A DNA stretch of 64,000 nt from Marinomonas sp. SBI8L (GCF_001624705.1 NZ_JSEO01000006.1:1-64000), one strand, 5' to 3'. Positions 17,865-27,562 are shown, counted from the first letter of the stretch. The notes: generated by a model not told the origin, from the sequence alone. Numbers and translations: made by a program.

Positions 17865-18190
17865 AAGGCTGTTTTCTTCATGTCAGCTAATAATGACTAG
17901 CTTGTCTCACGGCTAAAAAAAGAACGATTAGCACTCGCTAGTGTGACTAGGGAACCTGCGATTAAGTCACCTCTTCTTAGTCTGCTCTTCTAAGGTATAT
18001 AGGAAAAAGTATCACACAAGGCGTTACTTTGACGTAATGTAGGTACCTTTCGAGAAGTGACAACACAGGGTGTTACTTTTTCTGAAATGCCGTTTAGGTA
18101 TTCTTCAAAGACCCGAAGGGCGTGGTCTAAAAGACCTATCTCTATGTTGAGGACCTTATCAATAGAATAACTATTAAGTTACGCACCTCG

Positions 18191-18261
18191 CCATAAATCT
18201 AGCGGCTTTTATCCACACGCTGAGGCGGGTGGACTTATTCGCAGGCTCTCTAGATTTATGG
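18191..18261. repeat. 71-bp palindromic element (REP-like or structured RNA)
   Basis: Perfect 12-bp outer arms CCATAAATCTAG (18191-18202) and CTAGATTTATGG (18250-18261) enclose a second stem (TCCAC / GTGGA with CGC / GCG). The single strand would fold as a long two-tier hairpin. The outer sequence, followed by GGGACATTATT, resembles palindromes spread by REP-associated Y1 transposases, but no such transposase is in the window. It could also be a MITE or RNA element. Confidence 0.6.
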
Positions 18262-18362
18262 GGACATTATTAAAAGAATCAATACTTAAGAAAGGACTTA
18301 CATAGATAAATAGTATTGAAATAAAAAATGAGCATTTCCAACCATAGAAGAGACTATGTAGC

Positions 18363-18422
18363 TATCAGATAAACAAAGGGACTATCAAAAAAACAAAGGA
18401 GTTATCATAAAAACAAAGAAAG
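18363..18422. repeat. Three imperfect 20-bp tandem repeats
   Basis: Units beginning at 18363, 18383 and 18403 share TATCA, AAACAAAG and a variable end. They lie 60 bases downstream of the cupin gene's stop. No coding role. Confidence 0.7.
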
Positions 18423-18481
18423 CATACAAGTCAGTAGCTGCATTAAAATTTGTCAGACTAGACAGTTTTTTGAATAAAGCA

Positions 18482-18913
18482 TCAGTGAGTTAAGGTAATA
18501 GCCTTATCTTTATTACCAGCATAAAACACAATAATTTCTGCTGCCTCTTTACCTTCATTTTTACCGTAATGCCATTTGTTTACTAGCTCGACAATAGAGT
18601 CACCCGCTTTCATATAGAGTTTATCTTTGCCCTCTGTAATGACGGTTAGTTCACCTTTTAGCAAAACCCCTGCATTAATTACTGGGTGTTTATGTAAAGG
18701 TAATTGCATTCCTGCAGGAATAATAATACGTAGAATTGTCACTTCAGGTTGTCCTTCTCCGTAGGCTGGAAGAGTATCTTGGTTCCAGCTTTGTGTTGTT
18801 TTAGCTAGCACTTCAACTTTTAATTCGTCAATATCTTGAGCAACCAAGGTATTGAAAGTCAGCAGCGCGAGCACCATGCCAAACCCTAATTTTTGCAGAT
18901 GGCTATAACCCAT
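18482..18913 (-). CDS. Exported cupin-domain protein
   Basis: 143 residues. Signal peptide ending near residue 25 (TFNTLVAQD). Single cupin: LRIIIPAGMQLPLHKHPVIN gives two metal-ligand histidines, GVLLKGELTVITEG the next strands, and WHYGKNEG the later His. Periplasmic cupins of this kind bind a metal or small molecule; the role is unknown. It lies 35 bases downstream of the frameshifted secreted-protein gene on the same strand. Confidence 0.82.
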   Translation of the reverse strand: MGYSHLQKLGFGMVLALLTFNTLVAQDIDELKVEVLAKTTQSWNQDTLPAYGEGQPEVTILRIIIPAGMQLPLHKHPVINAGVLLKGELTVITEGKDKLYMKAGDSIVELVNKWHYGKNEGKEAAEIIVFYAGNKDKAITLTH

Positions 18914-18948
18914 TTTTACTTAATTCCGTATAAAACATTCTGTCAGTA

Positions 18949-19451
18949 CTAAATACGCTTTGCCTGTATCGCATATCCCTTATAACTTAAAAGGATAGTA
19001 TTATTGTCTAAAAAAGTAATCCAAGTCCCAAACTTATCCCACCTTTCATTTCGCACTCCGCAATGCAGGGTCACAGTTGGAATATGTTTTTCAGCGAGTT
19101 TGATGATTTCGCCACTGGCAATGTCTTCATTTTCCAAGCGTCTCTGTCTATATAGCGAACCAAATAGTTTACATCTGTACAATTATCTTCGCCGTTGTCT
19201 GCATAACTTGAGTTAAAGCTTAAAATGCAACCAATACCGGGGTCGTAGTCAGGGTGAGAGGCGCCACAATCATAAACACAGTATTTTGTACCTGATACTT
19301 GCCACAAACCATGAACCTTTTCACTCGGATCAAATGTGAGCTGATTGGCATAAACAGGCACAAATGAAACACTCAAAATCAACAGCAGGAATTTTACACA
19401 AGTCGTTGTTATATAAATTATCTTCCTGATAAGTGTCATTTGAATATTCAT
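18949..19451 (-). pseudogene. Frameshifted gene for a secreted cysteine-containing protein
   Basis: Two overlapping minus-strand frames look like halves of one gene. The first (start 19451) has a signal peptide ending VPVYA, then KYCVYDCGASHPDYDPGIGC and NCTDVNYLVRYIDR. The second supplies LENEDIASGEIIKLAEKHI, TLHCGVRNERWDKFGTW and ends KGYAIQAKRI. Restoring the frame near 19125-19160 needs a -1 shift, as expected if one base was lost. No obvious slippery heptamer is present. The rejoined product would be about 165 residues, exported, with several cysteines. Family not recognised. It could also be a sequencing error. Confidence 0.65.
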
Positions 19452-19624
19452 ACACCCTCACATTTTGAACTTTCATTAACTTAAGTAACTATATGTAACA
19501 AAAAACAAGTTTAATGTAATTTTTTGATTTTAGCCATAATCTCTTAAAAATTCACAAGATCTGTCATTTTTGATTTTGGAAGGAGTAAAAGGTATCGAAT
19601 TAGCATTCAATATTTGGAAAAGAG

Positions 19625-19654
19625 TAAGCCAAGTTTGCTATCAAACTCGGCTTA
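19625..19654 (-). terminator. Hairpin downstream of the dienelactone-hydrolase-like gene
   Basis: Arms 19625-19637 (TAAGCCAAGTTTG) and 19642-19654 pair with one mismatch around a CTAT loop. Minus-strand sequence beyond it is T-rich (CTCTTTTCC). About 75 bases after the stop at 19730. Confidence 0.5.
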
Positions 19655-19729
19655 AAAGTGGAGCAAAGAAAACGCAACTAATAATTAGATATCTAAGAGT
19701 GAAAGTGATAACACATGAAAAATAATTTC

Positions 19730-20290
19730 TCATTGGTGTGAAGCTATAGAAAGCAGCTGCCTCAAAACTAACTTCTCCGCTTTTTCATTATAGTGAACGG
19801 ATAATGGGTTCATAAAGCCATGTCCATACTGACTCATCTCTATCTCAAGATTGGTTCTACCCTGTAAATACTCTCCCATTGCGGCCACATCAAAGCTTCC
19901 TTCATAGTTAGGCAGGATAAGCTGACAAGGGTATTTAGGGCTTAAATCATGGTAATAACGAATTTGTGACGGGTAAAAGCAATGTATGCTCTTGAAGTTT
20001 AACCCCTTGTTGCTGGCAATACGCCAAGCTGCACTTGCACCGGCACTAAAGCCAATTAAAGTATCGGGTAAATGTGTTTTGGCTAAGGTCAAAGCGCTTT
20101 GATAATAGCCATCATGGCTTGAGGCTTCACAGAATGCAGCATAAGCAGCGGTTTCATCTGCAAGATTGAGGTACTCACCTTGGAATGGATCTAGCACTAG
20201 AACTTGATGTCCTAGGTCTTCAAGTTTGTTTTTTAGTGAATCTGTCCAAGGCGTTAATCCAAAAATATCCGTTAAAATTAAGTATTTCAT
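19730..20290 (-). CDS. Alpha/beta hydrolase, dienelactone-hydrolase-like
   Basis: 186 residues. LIGFSAGASAAWRIAS carries the nucleophile elbow GFSAG, QLILPNYEGSFD a likely Asp region, and QYGHGFMNP the catalytic His, giving an alpha/beta hydrolase of the dienelactone hydrolase group. N-terminal ILTDIFGLTPWTDSL matches the DLH start. No signal peptide, so cytosolic. Substrate unknown. Single gene. Confidence 0.82.
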   Translation of the reverse strand: MKYLILTDIFGLTPWTDSLKNKLEDLGHQVLVLDPFQGEYLNLADETAAYAAFCEASSHDGYYQSALTLAKTHLPDTLIGFSAGASAAWRIASNKGLNFKSIHCFYPSQIRYYHDLSPKYPCQLILPNYEGSFDVAAMGEYLQGRTNLEIEMSQYGHGFMNPLSVHYNEKAEKLVLRQLLSIASHQ

Positions 20291-20318
20291 CTTGCCTCCT
20301 GCTATTGCTTATTACCAA

Positions 20319-20353
20319 CAAAAAAGCTCGATAACCAAGGGTTACCGAGCTTA
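20319..20353 (-). terminator. Terminator of the four-helix-bundle chemoreceptor gene
   Basis: 13-bp stem with one mismatch (AAGCTCG-TAACC; arms 20325-20337 and 20341-20353) and a three-base loop, followed on the minus strand by TTTTTT. It is 22 bases after the stop at 20375. Confidence 0.88.
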
Positions 20354-20374
20354 AGAAAGTTCTACTCAATAAAC

Positions 20375-22033
20375 CTAATCTGACTCTTCTTCATTCACCT
20401 TAACAGGTCGTTTAAAGAAAGCCATCACATCGCCAAGTTGGTTATTGTTTTTATCCAAGTTGTGGGAGCTATGATCCATCGCATGCGCGTTATCAGAGAT
20501 TTCTTTAGACGCACCTTTGATCCCAGTAAATGAATTAAACAAATTTTCTATGGCTAGGTTTTGCTGCTGAGTTGCACCTAAGATTGTGCCATTCATATCT
20601 GAGATTTCAGCACATGCTTGCATGATGTCATTAATAGATTCAGCAACAGTGTTAATCTTATCGACACCTCGACTTACCTGATCACGACTGAGTGTCATGG
20701 TATTTACCGCCTCTAAAGAACGGCCCTGCAAGGAAGAAATCGTTGTGTTGATCTCATCAATTGAAGACTGGGTCTTTTGCGCTAATTGTCTTACTTCATC
20801 AGCTACTACCGCAAAACCACGCCCTGCTTCACCCGCTCTAGCGGCTTCGATTGCAGCATTTAAAGCTAACAAGTTAGTTTGGTCCGCAATAGACATAATC
20901 ACTTCTGATATTTTCGTGATATTTTCTGTATCCAGTCTTAAAGCTTCAATAACATCAGCGGCTTTAGCAATCGAAGTGGCCATACTATTGGACTCTTCAA
21001 CACTTTCTAGCACTATGCTTTGGCTATTTGTAGCAACTTCATAAGACTCTTTTGCCTTATTGGCAGCATGAGAAATATTATCTTCAACTTCGACGACACT
21101 ATTGCGAATCTGCTCTACAGAAACAACAACGGTAGAAATTTCATTGTCCTGTTGTTTTACACCAGACAAGGTGGTTTGCACCTGACCCGTTAGCTCGATA
21201 GAAGTTTGCTTTGATTGGTCAACACTAATGCAAAGACTTTCAACCAAATTGATCAAGCCATTCTGCATGGCAACAAAAGCTTGAGCTGCGTGGCCTAACT
21301 CATCCGCTTTAAAGATTGAAAGATCAAGTTGCTGGCTTAAATCACCTTTTTCAACTTGCTCCATTTGTTTGTTTAACACATTCAAAGGCTGAGTCACTTT
21401 ACGGATGATGCTTCTCGCTAGCACTAAGACTAAAATAAGCACGACACCAGAAATGATTAATATAACATTCGTGGCATCATCTAGGTTCTGCGTTTCTTGT
21501 TGCTGAATTTCAAAGGCATCGTCAGCAATATAAAGTTGCATATCACTTAGAAGATCTACTATTTCATTAAATGGCGCTAGCATAGGTCCTAACATGGACT
21601 CTCTTGCTTCCATTACCATACCTTCATCCATTAAACGTATGTAATTCTCTTGCTGCTTCTTATAGCTATTTATTAAATCTCTATATTCTTCGACATATTC
21701 ATGCACATAAGGGTCTACTGCTAGTCCCATCATGTCTTTTAATGCATTGTCTACCGCAGCTTCATTTTCAGCTATGGTTTGGAGAATTTTCATATGCTCG
21801 GCTTTTTCTTCAGTCAAGCCGTAGTCCAGTGCAAAACGTCTATAAGTTACTGTGTAATAACGCAAATCAGAAACAGTTGAAAGCAAGGTAATGTTTCTTT
21901 CAACGACATTCGTAAATTGGTTTTTGACTTGATTGATTGCACCCGAGGTATAAGCCCCCAAAGCAACAATAGACAAAAATAAAACCAAAAACGTAATTTG
22001 CAATGAGCGTGAAATAGAAATTGAATTAAACAT
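20375..22033 (-). CDS. Methyl-accepting chemotaxis protein, four-helix-bundle sensor
   Basis: 552 residues. TM1 about 10-30; helical periplasmic domain of about 155 residues (4HB_MCP type, [20 protein letters not shown]); TM2 about 190-208; HAMP ([20 protein letters not shown]); signalling domain with tip [20 protein letters not shown]. No CheR-binding pentapeptide at the end. It senses an unknown ligand in the periplasm and controls CheA. It stands alone with its own terminator. Confidence 0.93.
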   Translation of the reverse strand: MFNSISISRSLQITFLVLFLSIVALGAYTSGAINQVKNQFTNVVERNITLLSTVSDLRYYTVTYRRFALDYGLTEEKAEHMKILQTIAENEAAVDNALKDMMGLAVDPYVHEYVEEYRDLINSYKKQQENYIRLMDEGMVMEARESMLGPMLAPFNEIVDLLSDMQLYIADDAFEIQQQETQNLDDATNVILIISGVVLILVLVLARSIIRKVTQPLNVLNKQMEQVEKGDLSQQLDLSIFKADELGHAAQAFVAMQNGLINLVESLCISVDQSKQTSIELTGQVQTTLSGVKQQDNEISTVVVSVEQIRNSVVEVEDNISHAANKAKESYEVATNSQSIVLESVEESNSMATSIAKAADVIEALRLDTENITKISEVIMSIADQTNLLALNAAIEAARAGEAGRGFAVVADEVRQLAQKTQSSIDEINTTISSLQGRSLEAVNTMTLSRDQVSRGVDKINTVAESINDIMQACAEISDMNGTILGATQQQNLAIENLFNSFTGIKGASKEISDNAHAMDHSSHNLDKNNNQLGDVMAFFKRPVKVNEEESD

Positions 22034-22438
22034 AATCGACCTTAGTTATCCGTAGACTATTGATCTTATATAAACTAATAATTTTAGCTAATAAATATTA
22101 GCTATTCTGTCAGTTAAGAGTATTAAAAAGCCATTTAGTTGCCAGTAACATGTCAATTTACTAATTTTTTGTCACTTTCCTTTATCACTAAAGTCTCAAT
22201 GAAGAATTTTCACAACATCATCTAAATGCATAATGTGATGACACTCACATTACAAAATAGTAATAACAGGTAATATCTAAGCCTATTCATGTCCCGTATT
22301 TTCCAAAAGCCAGCATTTATTTGATCGGTTAATTTTTAGCTAAAAATCATATCGAGAAAATGGCGTCAACACTGGAAGTGCTATCACGCTCTCTCCAAAT
22401 TCTAATAACAATAAATGGCGAATGCCTTTGGATAATTT
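22034..22438. other. Divergent promoter region, chemoreceptor / ceramidase
   Basis: 405 bases between two divergent starts. AT-rich, no ORF or strong hairpin; it must carry both promoters. TTGGA lies about 6 bases before the ceramidase ATG. Confidence 0.4.
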
Positions 22439-24538
22439 ATGAATCGAATACCCTCTCTCATTAAACCTATCGCAATGAGCAGCTTACTGCTAACCACCAG
22501 TCTTATACCAAATCTCGCCCACGCAGGTGACTGGATGGTAGGTACTGGTATATATGACATTACGGGGCCAGCAGCTGATCGTGGCATGGTAGGCTATGGT
22601 GATACAGGCCAAACTACACAAGGGATTTTTACTCGGCTTTGGTCACGTGCATTTACGATTGGCAATGCTTCAGGTGATAATTTTGTTATCTTTGTGAGCG
22701 CCGATCTACAAAGCATTACTCAAAGTATCCATCAAGGGGTCATGGCAAAAGTTGCTGCTGACGATAGCCTCTCACCCTATCTAAACGAGCAAAATATTAT
22801 GCTGACAGCCACTCATACCCATGTAGGGCCTGGGGGCTATGACCATAACATCATGCTTAACCTGAGCGCCTTAGGATACGACGAAGACAATTACGCAGTG
22901 GCTGTTGAGGGAATTTATCAGTCCATAGTCAAAGCCTTTAATACTAGAACACAAGGTAATATCGAGTTTGCACAAGGCAAGCTGACGGATGCTAGCATTA
23001 ACCGTAACCCTAGCATTTATGATGCTAACCCGGATGCAAAAAATTATGCCTCTAATGTAAATGACACTATGACTGTCCTCAAGCTAGTACAGGATGACGG
23101 CACAGAAATAGGCATGATAGATTGGTTTGCTGTCCATAATGTATCTGCACCACAAAGCTACCGCTACATCAGTGGCGATAACAAAGGGATGGCAAGCCAG
23201 TTATTTGAGAGCTTAAAGGGCTCTCAACCTCCTTTTAATACTGGTTTTGTTGCGGCTTTTGCGAATAGTGAAGAAGGCGATGTGTCTCCTAATGTATGTG
23301 GGGCACAAGATGGTTGTATGCAAACCACTAAAGAAAACGTCTTACTATCCGCGACAAAACAGTTCGATAAAGCTTTAAGTCTATATGAAAATACGACTGA
23401 CTCTCTTTCTGGCATCCTAGATTACCGCTTTCAATATGTAAAAATGCCGGGTTATCAAGTGTCATCACAATATACAGGTGAAGGTGATAAAACAGTATGT
23501 GAAGGAACGGTTGGCTGGTCATTTGTCGCAGGTGCGGCTTGGGATGGCCCAACTAACATGGATGGTGTGTTAGAAGGCATGACACAGGATAACGAAGGTA
23601 CCTATTGGAACGAGAATGATACTTTGTTTGGTAATGTGATGGCTGGTTACCCGCTTTTAGGTTTATTAGATGCCTTTTCAAACATTACGACAGGCTCAGA
23701 TGAGCATCATGAATGCCAGTACCCTAAACCAACTTTTGTGAACGCTGACTTAAATGAGTCCTTCCATTTATATTCTGACACGCTTCCCTTCCAGATCTTC
23801 CAAATTGGCAAGTTAGCCTTGGTAGGTATACCTGGTGAAATGACGACCATGTCTGGACGCAGATTAAGAGCAGACCTTGAGACGATACTTGCCGCGAAAG
23901 GTGTTGAACATGTTGTTATGGCAGGTTTGGCAAATGCTTATACTGGCTATATCACCACAAATGAAGAATTTGATAAGCAATACTATGAAGGTGGCCACAC
24001 CATTTATGGCCCCGATACCTTAGCCGCTTACCGACAGATTTATGCTGGTTTAGCTACAGCTATGGTAAACGATAGCCCAGTGACTGCTGGCCCAACACCC
24101 GTGAATCGAGAAAACGAACAAGTCATTTATGCGCTTGGTGTCGTATATGATGATAAACGACTGTGGGAGTCCTTTGGGGAAACGGAAAAAGACGCTAACT
24201 CAAGTTATAAACAAGGTGATACCGTTACTGTAAAATTTAGATCGGGACACCCACAAAATAACTTCAAAACCATGGATGCTTTTTTCAAAGTTCAAAAAGA
24301 AGTCAATGGTAGCTGGGAAACAGTACTTACCGAGAATGACAAAGATACTCTATTCGTTTGGATAAGAGATACAGATGCTGATTGTCTTGCTTGCTCTTAT
24401 GCTCAATTAGACTGGAATATAGCGAGTAATATGGAAAAAGGTAAATACCGTATTCGCCACGAAGGTCACTGGAAAAGTGGTTGGACAGGCTCAATTAACA
24501 GCTATTCAGGCAAAAGCCGTACTTTTGAAATTCAATAG
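22439..24538 (+). CDS. Neutral/alkaline ceramidase, secreted
   Basis: 699 residues. Signal peptide to about residue 29 (PNLAHAG). The N-terminal catalytic domain has GDWMVGTGIYDITGPAADRG, LTATHTHVGPGG (zinc histidines), the NRNPSIYDANP motif and GDVSPN with the nucleophile Ser283. The C-terminal part has an immunoglobulin-like domain. Neutral ceramidases cleave the N-acyl bond of ceramide to sphingosine and fatty acid, as in Pseudomonas and Dermatocarpus-type marine enzymes. Full length for the family. It stands alone with a terminator. Sphingolipids from algae or animals are the likely natural substrate. Confidence 0.95.
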   Translation: MNRIPSLIKPIAMSSLLLTTSLIPNLAHAGDWMVGTGIYDITGPAADRGMVGYGDTGQTTQGIFTRLWSRAFTIGNASGDNFVIFVSADLQSITQSIHQGVMAKVAADDSLSPYLNEQNIMLTATHTHVGPGGYDHNIMLNLSALGYDEDNYAVAVEGIYQSIVKAFNTRTQGNIEFAQGKLTDASINRNPSIYDANPDAKNYASNVNDTMTVLKLVQDDGTEIGMIDWFAVHNVSAPQSYRYISGDNKGMASQLFESLKGSQPPFNTGFVAAFANSEEGDVSPNVCGAQDGCMQTTKENVLLSATKQFDKALSLYENTTDSLSGILDYRFQYVKMPGYQVSSQYTGEGDKTVCEGTVGWSFVAGAAWDGPTNMDGVLEGMTQDNEGTYWNENDTLFGNVMAGYPLLGLLDAFSNITTGSDEHHECQYPKPTFVNADLNESFHLYSDTLPFQIFQIGKLALVGIPGEMTTMSGRRLRADLETILAAKGVEHVVMAGLANAYTGYITTNEEFDKQYYEGGHTIYGPDTLAAYRQIYAGLATAMVNDSPVTAGPTPVNRENEQVIYALGVVYDDKRLWESFGETEKDANSSYKQGDTVTVKFRSGHPQNNFKTMDAFFKVQKEVNGSWETVLTENDKDTLFVWIRDTDADCLACSYAQLDWNIASNMEKGKYRIRHEGHWKSGWTGSINSYSGKSRTFEIQ

Positions 24539-24558
24539 AGGCTCAGAAATCATCAGAT

Positions 24559-24593
24559 AAATACAGTTTGGACAAGGTGTCCAAGCTGTATTT
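24559..24593 (+). terminator. Terminator of the ceramidase gene
   Basis: Arms AAATACAG-TTGGACA (24559-24574) and TGTCCAA-CTGTATTT (24578-24593) pair with one mismatch, tight loop, then ACTTCTAATC. It is 20 bases after the stop. Confidence 0.82.
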
Positions 24594-24653
24594 ACTTCTA
24601 ATCATGTTTTGAATGCCCCTTTTCAAGCAGCATTTAAAGAATATGAAAGTTGA

Positions 24654-25652
24654 CTAAGGCAATAAGTGAGCTAATAAATGCCGCTTTATCTCATTGCTTG
24701 CAAAGCTTTTATTGACACTTATCTGGTAAATACCCTGGTAATCTTCTGCCGTTAAATTAAATGTCTCCATTACCTTCTGCACCTCTTTAGTCATACTGGT
24801 ATTAGAGACTGTACGGTTATCCGTATTGATAGTCACCGCAAGCTTATCTAGATAGAAATCGCGAACCGGATGCTCTTCTAGACTCTTTACAGCTTTAGTT
24901 TGAATATTACTGCTAGGGCAAGTTTCTAAGGCAATATCACCCTGTTTAACACTTTTATAAGCAACTTCATGATCTTTTATATCTATGCCATGACCAATAC
25001 GTTCTGCGCCTAATAAATGTATGGCGTCTTCAACGTTTTGGCCAACGCCCTGCTCACCCGCATGAATGGTAATGTGATAACCAAGCGATTTAGCATAATC
25101 GGCATGCTCAACAAACTCCTGGCAAAAACCTTCTAGCTCAGCACCGGCTAAATCAAAGGCTACTATGCCACTATTTAAATAAGTTGCCCCTGCATCTAAA
25201 ACCGCTTTGATATTATCTTTAGGGAAGGTTCTGAGTATGGATAGAATATAATTACCTTTGATATTGTAATCTGATTCAGCACGCTTCATACCAGCAACAA
25301 CACTGGCCATTATGTCATCAAAGCTCAAACCCGCTTCTTGGTGTAGCTGAGGGCCAAATCGCACTTCCATATAAGTAACATTTTCTTTTGCGGCATCTTC
25401 AAATAGCTCATACGAAATACGCTCTAACGCATCACTTGTTTGCATAACAGAAAGTGGCAACTCAAATCGTTTAAGATATTCAGGCAAATTAGGGCAAGTT
25501 TCTGGCGCTATCATGAGCTGATTGATTTGCTCGATATCTTGGCTAGGTAAGCTAATGCCTTGCTTATTAGCAAGATCAATTATAGTACTGGGACGAACGC
25601 TTCCGTCTAGATGACAGTGAAGATCAATTTTTGGCAGGTCTAAATAATTCAT
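24654..25652 (-). CDS. add: Adenosine deaminase
   Basis: 332 residues. Metal and catalytic motifs of the adenosine deaminase family: [11 protein letters not shown] near the start, HAGE (about residue 198), [18 protein letters not shown] and [11 protein letters not shown] near the end. It deaminates adenosine and deoxyadenosine to inosine in the cytoplasm for purine salvage. The INTDNRTVS version and overall length fit bacterial Add rather than the adenine deaminase at 55083, which has a different set of motifs. An adenine riboswitch lies in its leader (25726-25792), so expression should follow free adenine. Start ATG preceded by AGAGACTC. Confidence 0.95.
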   Translation of the reverse strand: MNYLDLPKIDLHCHLDGSVRPSTIIDLANKQGISLPSQDIEQINQLMIAPETCPNLPEYLKRFELPLSVMQTSDALERISYELFEDAAKENVTYMEVRFGPQLHQEAGLSFDDIMASVVAGMKRAESDYNIKGNYILSILRTFPKDNIKAVLDAGATYLNSGIVAFDLAGAELEGFCQEFVEHADYAKSLGYHITIHAGEQGVGQNVEDAIHLLGAERIGHGIDIKDHEVAYKSVKQGDIALETCPSSNIQTKAVKSLEEHPVRDFYLDKLAVTINTDNRTVSNTSMTKEVQKVMETFNLTAEDYQGIYQISVNKSFASNEIKRHLLAHLLP

Positions 25653-25725
25653 ATGAGTCTCTATCTTTAATACAAACGCACAAGCCCTTGAGTAATAAGC
25701 AAGGTATTGGCCATAAAGTTACAGA

Positions 25726-25792
25726 CTTCATAATCAAGAATTTAAGGCTCTTGGTAGAAACTCCCAAACCATATCATTGGGATTATACGAAG
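25726..25792 (-). promoter_or_regulatory. Adenine riboswitch in the add leader
   Basis: The minus strand carries the full purine aptamer: P1 CTTCGTA / TATGAAG, P2 with loop TGATATGG, J2/3 GTTTCTACC, P3 with loop GCCTTAAA, and J3/1 GATTATG. The ligand-reading base (position 74 in xpt/add numbering) is U, at 25733, the adenine-type base. It is nearly identical to the Vibrio vulnificus add riboswitch. AGTCT at its 3' end can pair with AGACT next to the start codon region, which supports a translational on-switch. It ends 73 bases before the ATG. Confidence 0.95.
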
Positions 25793-25847
25793 CAATTTCG
25801 CGGCTAAATTAACATGTTGAACCAAAGCTGGCAATCATAAATCAAGC

Positions 25848-26342
25848 TTATGGTTCGCTTTCTTGCTCTTCTACTTCGGCTTCTGTTAATTCTGAAGATG
25901 TTTCTGCAGTAGCGTTTGTTTCATCGACTAAAGGTGGATCGAAAGAAACGTCATCTAACAGTATCAGAGGCTTTTCTTCGGTTTGAGTTTTAGCGTCTGT
26001 TTTAATTTCATCTTCTGGAATAAATTTATTTATCCCCGACTGCACTAATCCTTCATCACAACTGCCTTGGTATTCAAGCCAATGAACTGTATTGCCTACC
26101 AGTACGATACTGCCAGAAACTAAAAATGTCGTAACAGGGATGAGGCCTGCAACGGCAACACAACTGGTATTTCCACCACAATCCAATCCACCTAAAGAAA
26201 TAGCATCTAAGGTCAACTCTTTAGTATACATCTCACAGCTCTTTGCATAGGTTTGGCTATGCTCAACTTTAGGTACAAAAGCACATGCAGCTAAGTTTAA
26301 TGCCACCACAGCAACAAGAGTGACCTTTATAACAGACCTCAA
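25848..26342 (-). CDS. Lipoprotein of unknown function
   Basis: 164 residues. The lipobox LAAC gives Cys20 as the lipidated residue, with Ala+1 and Phe+2. A central hydrophobic stretch (VAVAGLIPVTTFLVSGSIVLVG) may be a membrane-touching segment. The C-terminal third is Glu- and Asp-rich (ETSSELTEAEVEEQESEP). Conserved cysteines before the hydrophobic part could form a disulphide. No family recognised. It precedes no obvious operon partner; the LysR gene ending at 26379 lies just upstream on the same strand. Confidence 0.75.
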   Translation of the reverse strand: MRSVIKVTLVAVVALNLAACAFVPKVEHSQTYAKSCEMYTKELTLDAISLGGLDCGGNTSCVAVAGLIPVTTFLVSGSIVLVGNTVHWLEYQGSCDEGLVQSGINKFIPEDEIKTDAKTQTEEKPLILLDDVSFDPPLVDETNATAETSSELTEAEVEEQESEP

Positions 26343-26378
26343 ACTTTCTCCTTCAGTTTTATAAATGAGTAATCAAGG

Positions 26379-27263
26379 TTAAATTAAGCGTTTTTCTTTT
26401 TCAAAACAATCGGTTAAATGCTTAATTAGTAATTTTATCCGCGTCTGATTCCTTAAGTCTGGATGTGTTAACAACCAAAGTTTGCTTGTAACTTGAGGTT
26501 GAACCTCAAACAACTTAATTAAGCCTTGTCGCTCCTGATCATTAGGTAGAATCGCTAATCCATGCCCTGCTTCTGCCAAATAAGACATGCTATTTAAGTC
26601 ATTTGCACGTACAAAAATTTGCTCTGAAAAGCTTTTATCCAACAATGGAAAAGGCGCTACTTTTTTTAGGAACTCACTAGCACCTATAATCGAATGATTT
26701 TTCATCTCTTGCATTGTTCTAGGAGAGACTTTATTTCCCCCTTTACTATCAAGATAGTTAACGCCACAAAAAACACTCCAGGGAATATTCGCAACCACCT
26801 TACCGACTAGGTTTTCAGGAGGTTGCGCATTAGCTCTAATCGCAACATCGGCTTCTCGCCTATTCAAGTCAAAGTCAAGGTTCCCAACTAATACCTCGAC
26901 GTCAATATCAGGGTAAACCTGATTAAAACTCGCTAAATAACTAGGTAAATAGTGATAAGCAATATTATTAGGTGCGGTAATACTTACCTTTCCCTTAGGC
27001 TGATAGTCCTTACCTGCTATATGACGTTCAATATCATCAAAAGCGCTTTCTATTGTTTTCGCTAAGACAAGAACCTCTTCCCCCAAACCAGTTAGTTGGT
27101 AACTATGTTGAAAACGCTCAAACAAGCGACCGCCCATTTCTTTCTCTAATGCATTTAAGCGTCTAAACACAGTTGAGTGATTCACAGATAAACGTCTTGC
27201 TGCTGCAGATAAAGACCCTGTATTGGCAATCGCTAAAAATACCTTAAATGCATTCCAATCCAT
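26379..27263 (-). CDS. LysR-family regulator
   Basis: 294 residues. N-terminal winged helix-turn-helix MDWNAFKVFLAIANTGSLSA and AARRLSVNHSTVFRRLNALE, then a LysR substrate-binding domain. It is the member of the pair with the glutathione transferase gene that starts divergently 300 bases away, and probably regulates it. A dyad AAGTTA-GG-TAACTT at 27348-27361 fits a LysR-type operator. The inducer is unknown. The shared gap also holds a tandem repeat. Confidence 0.9.
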   Translation of the reverse strand: MDWNAFKVFLAIANTGSLSAAARRLSVNHSTVFRRLNALEKEMGGRLFERFQHSYQLTGLGEEVLVLAKTIESAFDDIERHIAGKDYQPKGKVSITAPNNIAYHYLPSYLASFNQVYPDIDVEVLVGNLDFDLNRREADVAIRANAQPPENLVGKVVANIPWSVFCGVNYLDSKGGNKVSPRTMQEMKNHSIIGASEFLKKVAPFPLLDKSFSEQIFVRANDLNSMSYLAEAGHGLAILPNDQERQGLIKLFEVQPQVTSKLWLLTHPDLRNQTRIKLLIKHLTDCFEKEKRLI

Positions 27264-27562
27264 TAATACTACTCCATCTTGGTTCGGGGCTTGAGTGAAA
27301 GACTTACTAACACTTTCAAGTTAAGACATGTGCCTTACACCTGCCTAAAGTTAGGTAACTTAAGAGTATTCGATCTCACCACTCAAAGTCTCTGTGCAAA
27401 TGCGCAAATTGGTTTTGCATATTTTGCTAGTTTTCATGCAATGGTGCATTAAACATAATATCACTCAAGAATATCACTCAAGAATATCACTCAAGAATAT
27501 CACTCAAGAATATCACTCAAAAATAGTATCCAGAATAAAACGCATTAGTTGGAGAGAAAAAT
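27264..27562. promoter_or_regulatory. Divergent LysR / GST promoter region
   Basis: 299 bases. Contains the dyad AAGTTA-GG-TAACTT (27348-27361), a plausible LysR operator, and five 13-bp tandem units (27458-27522) on the GST side. Confidence 0.5.
27458..27522. repeat. 13-bp tandem repeat, five copies
   Basis: ATATCACTCAAGA occurs four times exactly and once with changes at the end (27510-27522). The array ends 40 bases before the GST start codon, so copy number changes would move upstream promoter or operator elements. Confidence 0.92.

Larger units (their letters stand above)
17865..18481. other. Palindrome- and repeat-rich intergenic region
   Basis: 617 bases with no credible gene. It holds a hairpin GGTCT-AAA-AGACC, a self-complementary AACAC-GTGTT unit near 18061-18074, a 71-base palindrome (18191-18261) and three 20-base tandem units (18363-18422). 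Together these look like a repetitive extragenic element rather than an ordinary promoter. Confidence 0.55.

Noticed and set aside
18191-18261. Integron attC site or hammerhead/twister ribozyme
   Set aside because: The core attC bases and the conserved ribozyme cores are absent; only the long stem is shared.
20697-21044. Open frame on the plus strand inside the four-helix-bundle chemoreceptor gene
   Set aside because: It is antisense to the conserved signalling domain; such frames arise from the Ala/Ser-rich codon pattern. No ribosome site or family.
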